Positions 28,926 through 32,500 of a stretch of DNA of 32,500 nt are shown here, in pieces. The position numbers and the translations under genes were made by a program. The DNA is taken from positions 37,501-70,000 of the forward strand of contig VIGQ01001928.1 in assembly GCA_009663005.1 (NCBI GenBank), given 5' to 3'. The notes beneath the pieces were generated by a model, which ran no database searches, was not told where the DNA came from, and saw only the letters and a program-made list of their open reading frames with translations. Origin of the DNA: Actinidia chinensis (Eukaryota > Streptophyta > Magnoliopsida > Ericales > Actinidiaceae). How positions within the stretch are numbered: the stretch's first letter is position 1; each line of letters starts with the position of its first letter.

Positions 28926-29135
28926 ATCTCTCTCTCTCTCTCCCTCTCCTAGCTGATTGGCTGGGCTGGGCCGGGCTGCTCAAACGGTCCAGATTTCATG
29001 GGGTTGTCAAGTTTGAGTCTGGTTGGCGGTGGACTTCGAACTGGACACATGCCCGAACAATTCAGATAGGCCCAATCCTGTGCCCATTCCGAATCACACA
29101 CCAGGCGGGTTCATCGAGCCCAACCCAATTTGCGT
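28926..29135. repeat. (TC)n tract followed by GC-rich TE-like remnant
   Basis: (CT)8-type run at 28927-28945, then GGCTGGGCTGGGCCGGGCTGC and, about 140 bp on, CGGGTTCATCGAGCCCAACCC. GGGCYGGGC stretches of this sort are found in subterminal regions of plant hAT elements. No termini can be defined. Confidence 0.4.
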
Positions 29136-29940
29136 ACTTACGAATTGTACTTTGAATGAATTTATTTATTTTAAAGATAATTCATTAATTTAGTTAAAGT
29201 AAAACAATCACAAAATAAAAATTACATAATCTGACATATTTGTGGGATAATATAGTCCATTTTATGAATTTAACAGTTAAATATTGATCGTACTAAAATT
29301 TAGCACAAGGGCTTCTATCGTGCCTGATTTTGCACGAGAAACATAACATGATGCTATGTTTGGCACGATTGTAGAACTTCTACAAATTATTTTTTTTACT
29401 AAATATGAAAGCACTTTTGTGAAAAACTATAAGACAATTATTATCTGATCAACTTAATTTTTTGCATAATTCATATGGTTAGCGGACTCTAGAAAATGAA
29501 CAATTTGAATTATGAAAATAGACCAATGATAAGATCGTAAAGAGGGCATTATGGAATTGTACTGCCTTTGGATACAATGAGAATCCCAAATTCCCATATA
29601 TACGTATATAAATCAAAGATAGAGAGACTGAAATTGTTTGGGGTTGTATGGATTAGGTTTCAATATTATTGGTGGCTGCTGGAATAGATTTATGTGGAGA
29701 TCGATTCATCGAGGGGGTAATTATTAGATGGTGTTGAAGATGTCCGTGGTTAGAGATGAGAGAGTGCCTGGTGAGTGGTACTCTGGCAAAACCATTAGGA
29801 TAGCTAGCGGCATTTTTTTCACAAGAAAAGAATTTTATTGGATCGGAAAAAGGAGTAAGTACATATATTTAGACACATAGCATCATAAAAAAAAGAATAT
29901 ATCCCAGTTAGGTTGGCACCTACACCATTGATTATACCCA
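29136..29940. other. No gene seen; contains one imperfect stem-loop
   Basis: At about 29310-29382, GGCTTCTATCGTGCC is mirrored by GGCACGATTGTAGAACTTC with a bulge. A shorter GCACGA...TGGCACG pair lies inside. Around 29570-29830 GC is slightly higher, but no frame beyond 40 codons has a recognisable motif. Confidence 0.45.
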
Positions 29941-30085
29941 TGTGCTAACTTAAATAATAGTTTGGTGAGATACTATCAAACAAAAAATCGCAATATAAAG
30001 GAATCCTCCATAAAAACACAGGAAAAAAAAAATACAACCCAACACTGATCAAGTAGCCTTCCTATGCTTGATTCTAACCCAGAGT
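29940..30085 (+). repeat. Segment W, copy 2
   Basis: TACTATCAAACAAAAAATCG through GCCTTCCTATGCTTGATTCTAAC matches 10905-11010. The second half of W is missing here. Confidence 0.6.
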
Positions 30086-30199
30086 TCAAGAAAATTGAAT
30101 TGTTTAAAAATCAAGAATGGCACTACCCTCGGGATGGCTGGATGCCGGCGAGAGTTAGGTGGTTGGCACCGAAATAGACTTTTAATGTAAAAGAGGCAA

Positions 30200-30606
30200 A
30201 TGAGAAGCTCAAATTAAGTTAAGAATGTACACCAAAAGAACCTTCCGATTCGTCTTGTTTCGATTGACTTCACTCAATCGTGAGTATATATGCCTTGCCA
30301 TATTTTCATACTTAACTCTTTTCCATGATTCTCCGTGTTCCCCCTATCCTCAATTCGAAAGCATATCTCTTCCATCCAGGGCTATCTTCGTCTTTGTTAT
30401 GGCCTGTTTGTGGAGAGAAGATTAGGTTTTACGAGAGATGGAAAGACACTACGCAGAGTTAAAGCAGGAGGAAAATGCATAGTTGTGTGTCCACGAAATT
30501 TCGTATCTCCCACATACGAACTTAATGCATAGTTGTGCGTCCAAGAGAAACCGCGTGGGGACCACTTGGGTGTACGGGGCAATTCATCTGAAACATGGTC
30601 CACCCA
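30200..30606 (+). repeat. Segment Y, copy 2
   Basis: Collinear with 2693-3070, including the two ATGCATAGTTGTGTGTCC direct repeats (about 30474 and 30523) around the TTCGTATCTCCCACATACGAA hairpin. A piece present in copy 1 (GATGGTGCCAGGAAGTGGAG) is deleted. ORFs in both strands differ from copy 1. Confidence 0.75.
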
Positions 30607-31020
30607 TATAGTAAATAAATTAACTCTTTATTTTAATTATATAAATTAAAATTTTAAAATTTTGATGTGATTATAATTAAAAAAAATTATCTATCTCTAT
30701 TTCATCAGGATTGAGAAAATCAATTGATTCTTATCAAAATATTAGTGAAAATACTATCGCTTATTTTTCTAGTTAAATACTTAAGTTACTTTTTAAATTT
30801 TTTTTTTTTAAAAATGAATCATAGTTGCATCAATTGAAAGGTCATAACATTGAAATACATTATTTCTCTATATTTTTTACAAGAATTAGTTAGTTTCATT
30901 AACCCTAATGAAATGACTCACAAAGAATTTTAATTATAATCAAATTAAAATCTGTTTATCTAATTTATTATAATTAAAATTACAGAATTTAATTTATTAT
31001 TAATACAAAGCTTTATAACA
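30607..31020 (+). repeat. Spacer and segment X, copy 2
   Basis: 30607-30804 is AT-rich spacer with no partner. 30805-31010 matches 1-220. Confidence 0.62.
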
Positions 31021-31149
31021 TTTCTTTTTACTTTTTTCCCAAAGAAAAGTACCTCCATACAAACATAACACTACTGCAATTGAAGTGATAGAAGATTCAT
31101 TTACCAAGGAGATATATAATGTAGACTTATGAGTCAGACTAATGTAAAA

Positions 31150-31220
31150 ACAACTTATTTTGTGCACTATACTAACTACCTAACACCACACCAATTTGCA
31201 TTGTTTCAATGGCTTAGGGT
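31150..31220 (+). other. Empty target site homologous to the hAT insertion
   Basis: TTTGTGCACTATACTAACTA, then TTTGCATTGTTTCAATGGCTTAGGGTGAG (split over 31195-31223), is continuous here. At the left of the window TTTTGCATTG is followed by GTTCAAT, the 1.47-kb element, GTTTCAAAT, and then GCCTATGTTAGGAGTGAG. The single GTTTCAAT is at 31203-31210. Confidence 0.88.
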
Positions 31221-31626
31221 GAGAAAAAAAGAGACCAAACCATAAAATTATTTTTTTATTAGAACGATTCAGTTATTATTATAAATTTTTAAACTATAGA
31301 CTAATTGTGAAATCGTTTTTTTAATGAAAAATTAACGATTCAATTCTATTAAGTCATAACTCATTTTGGTATGGTACATTAGTGTTGAGGTTGTGTTCGG
31401 TACTTTTGCTACTCCCAATTGCCCCACAACCATTGTTTCTTTGCAGTTTAAATGGACTTCAATTTCTATTGCCAAAGGATAAAATTATAAATAATTGAAA
31501 ACCACCAATCTAACATTTCTTGAGGAAATTGAAAGTAATAATGAATATTAGCAGCTTACTAACTACAATTGTAACGGAGTAGTTTTCCTTCATTTTGTTT
31601 TGGTTCTGTAAGAGTGAATTTGTAGA
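31211..31626 (+). repeat. Segment Z, copy 2
   Basis: Collinear with 5044-5462 with many small differences. Confidence 0.8.
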
Positions 31627-32308
31627 AAAAAATCACTGACTACCTATATAGTTTAACAATAAGTCCTTTCTTGTAGTTTTGAAATAATATTGATCCCTTT
31701 AATTTTTATAAGAAATTATTAATCAAGATTTCTTTCTCCTAATACTATTTTATTTTTTTTTTGCAAATAATAAGATTGCTCTTATGTAACTTTAGGACTT
31801 CAAATTTCTTTTTTCTGCATAAATATTAAAATAAATAAATATTATCCTCCTCTTTTTTTTTTTTATTCTCAAACACTTTTTTTTGAAATATCTACTTTTA
31901 TTTTTTAATCAATAAGTATTTTTTTAAAAAATAAATTTTATAAATAGTTTACTTTTTTAGTATTCCTACTCAAAACTACCTCAATAAACTTTGTTATCAT
32001 AGTAATTTTTTTTATAAAATCGATCTAATATCTTTTTACTTTTGAAATGCTCATATCTAATATACTTACAAAATAAATTTGTGATCAATTTTTTTCTAAA
32101 AAAAAAGAGAATCTTATTTATTTTAATTGGTGTATTGATACAAAAGTAGAAAGACAAAGATAAGGGCAATTTATTATTTTTTAAAAAAATATTGGCACTT
32201 GTGAAAATTTTTGATAATATTTAAAAAATAAATAGATCAGTACCATTTTAAAAACTATAGAAGAGTGATTGTAATTATCAAAAACATCAAGGGATGTCAT
32301 GGAATTTA
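31627..32308. mobile_element. Foldback MITE family A, copy A4
   Basis: The left end AAAATCACTGACTACCTATA and the right end (reverse complement) AAATTCCATGACATCCCTTG are inverted. The right arm is closest to that of A3 (AACATCARGGGATGTCA). Confidence 0.7.
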
Positions 32309-32394
32309 ATAAAAGAAAAAAAGAAGAATAAATTGGGATAAATAATTTCTGACTGTTTCAATTGCTTTCTCAAGGTTTTATCTCAAGACACAAT

Positions 32395-32500
32395 GGGATA
32401 TTCGGATGTTCCATTTTTTTTATTTTTTAATTTTTTGTTTGTTTGGTTTTGTTTTGTTTTTTTTTTGTAAACAGAACTAAAAATATCTTTGTATTTATTT
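32395..32500. mobile_element. MITE family E, copy E2, cut by window end
   Basis: TGGGATATTCGGATGTTCCATTTTTT follows the linker motif TTTATCTCAAGACACAA, as at 25428-25465 for E1. It then shares AGAACTAAAAATATCTTTGTATTTATTT-like sequence with E1 to the edge. Confidence 0.6.

Noticed and set aside
1..32500. CRISPR array, prokaryotic operon, prophage, rRNA, tRNA, telomere repeat or organelle insertion
   Set aside because: No regularly spaced short repeats with unique spacers, no operon-like long ORFs, no recognisable rRNA, tRNA or organellar gene sequence, and no TTTAGGG arrays.

Overview
This window looks like non-coding, repeat-dense nuclear DNA from a flowering plant, probably a eudicot. It is strongly AT-rich with long A and T runs and dinucleotide microsatellites. 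It holds many short non-autonomous DNA transposons (MITEs), one clear hAT-type element with a GC-rich subterminal array, and a broken plant calmodulin-like gene of the CML18 type. I see no complete gene, rRNA, tRNA, CRISPR array or prokaryotic or organellar block. The only protein I can name is the CML fragment. Repeat copies within the window differ mostly by single-base indels, so part of the apparent decay could be consensus error in the assembly rather than biology.

Layout. 1-3.5 kb: old repeat fragments (segments X and Y) and a MULE-like foldback MITE (family A, 641-1408). 3568-5034: a non-autonomous hAT element; its 8-bp target-site duplication can be read against an unoccupied copy of the same site at 31203-31210. 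5.0-9.1 kb: the fullest copy of a composite block, in the order Z flank, foldback A, linker, foldback D, segment P2, an exon-like membrane-protein ORF on the minus strand, element B. 8.6-10.5 kb: a three-unit tandem array of about 670 bp per unit, grown from the right half of element B. 10.5-14.9 kb: remnants, small MITEs and quiet AT-rich DNA. 15.0-17.6 kb: the most gene-like part, all minus strand, with an unrecognised terminal exon, unrecognised ORF pieces, a 45-base G run and the CML18-like pseudogene. 18.2-20.0 kb: an eroded copy of the composite block. 22.0-24.9 kb and 24.9-28.9 kb: two further copies in tandem, each ending in a conserved 150-bp segment S. 28.9-32.5 kb: GC-rich remnants, then second copies of W, Y, X, Z and A, running into a truncated element E at the window edge.

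How it fits together. The main story is repeat amplification, not a gene pathway. A multi-kilobase block carrying one exon-like ORF was copied at least three times, partly in tandem. Shared presence or absence of nested elements (the hAT element, E, B, the B-derived array) gives a relative order for some events. I did not find a convincing new functional system. The items most worth a second look are the same-strand CGTGC array in the hAT element, the thrice-copied exon-like ORF with a conserved splice donor, the hAT occupied/empty site pair, and the G45 run.
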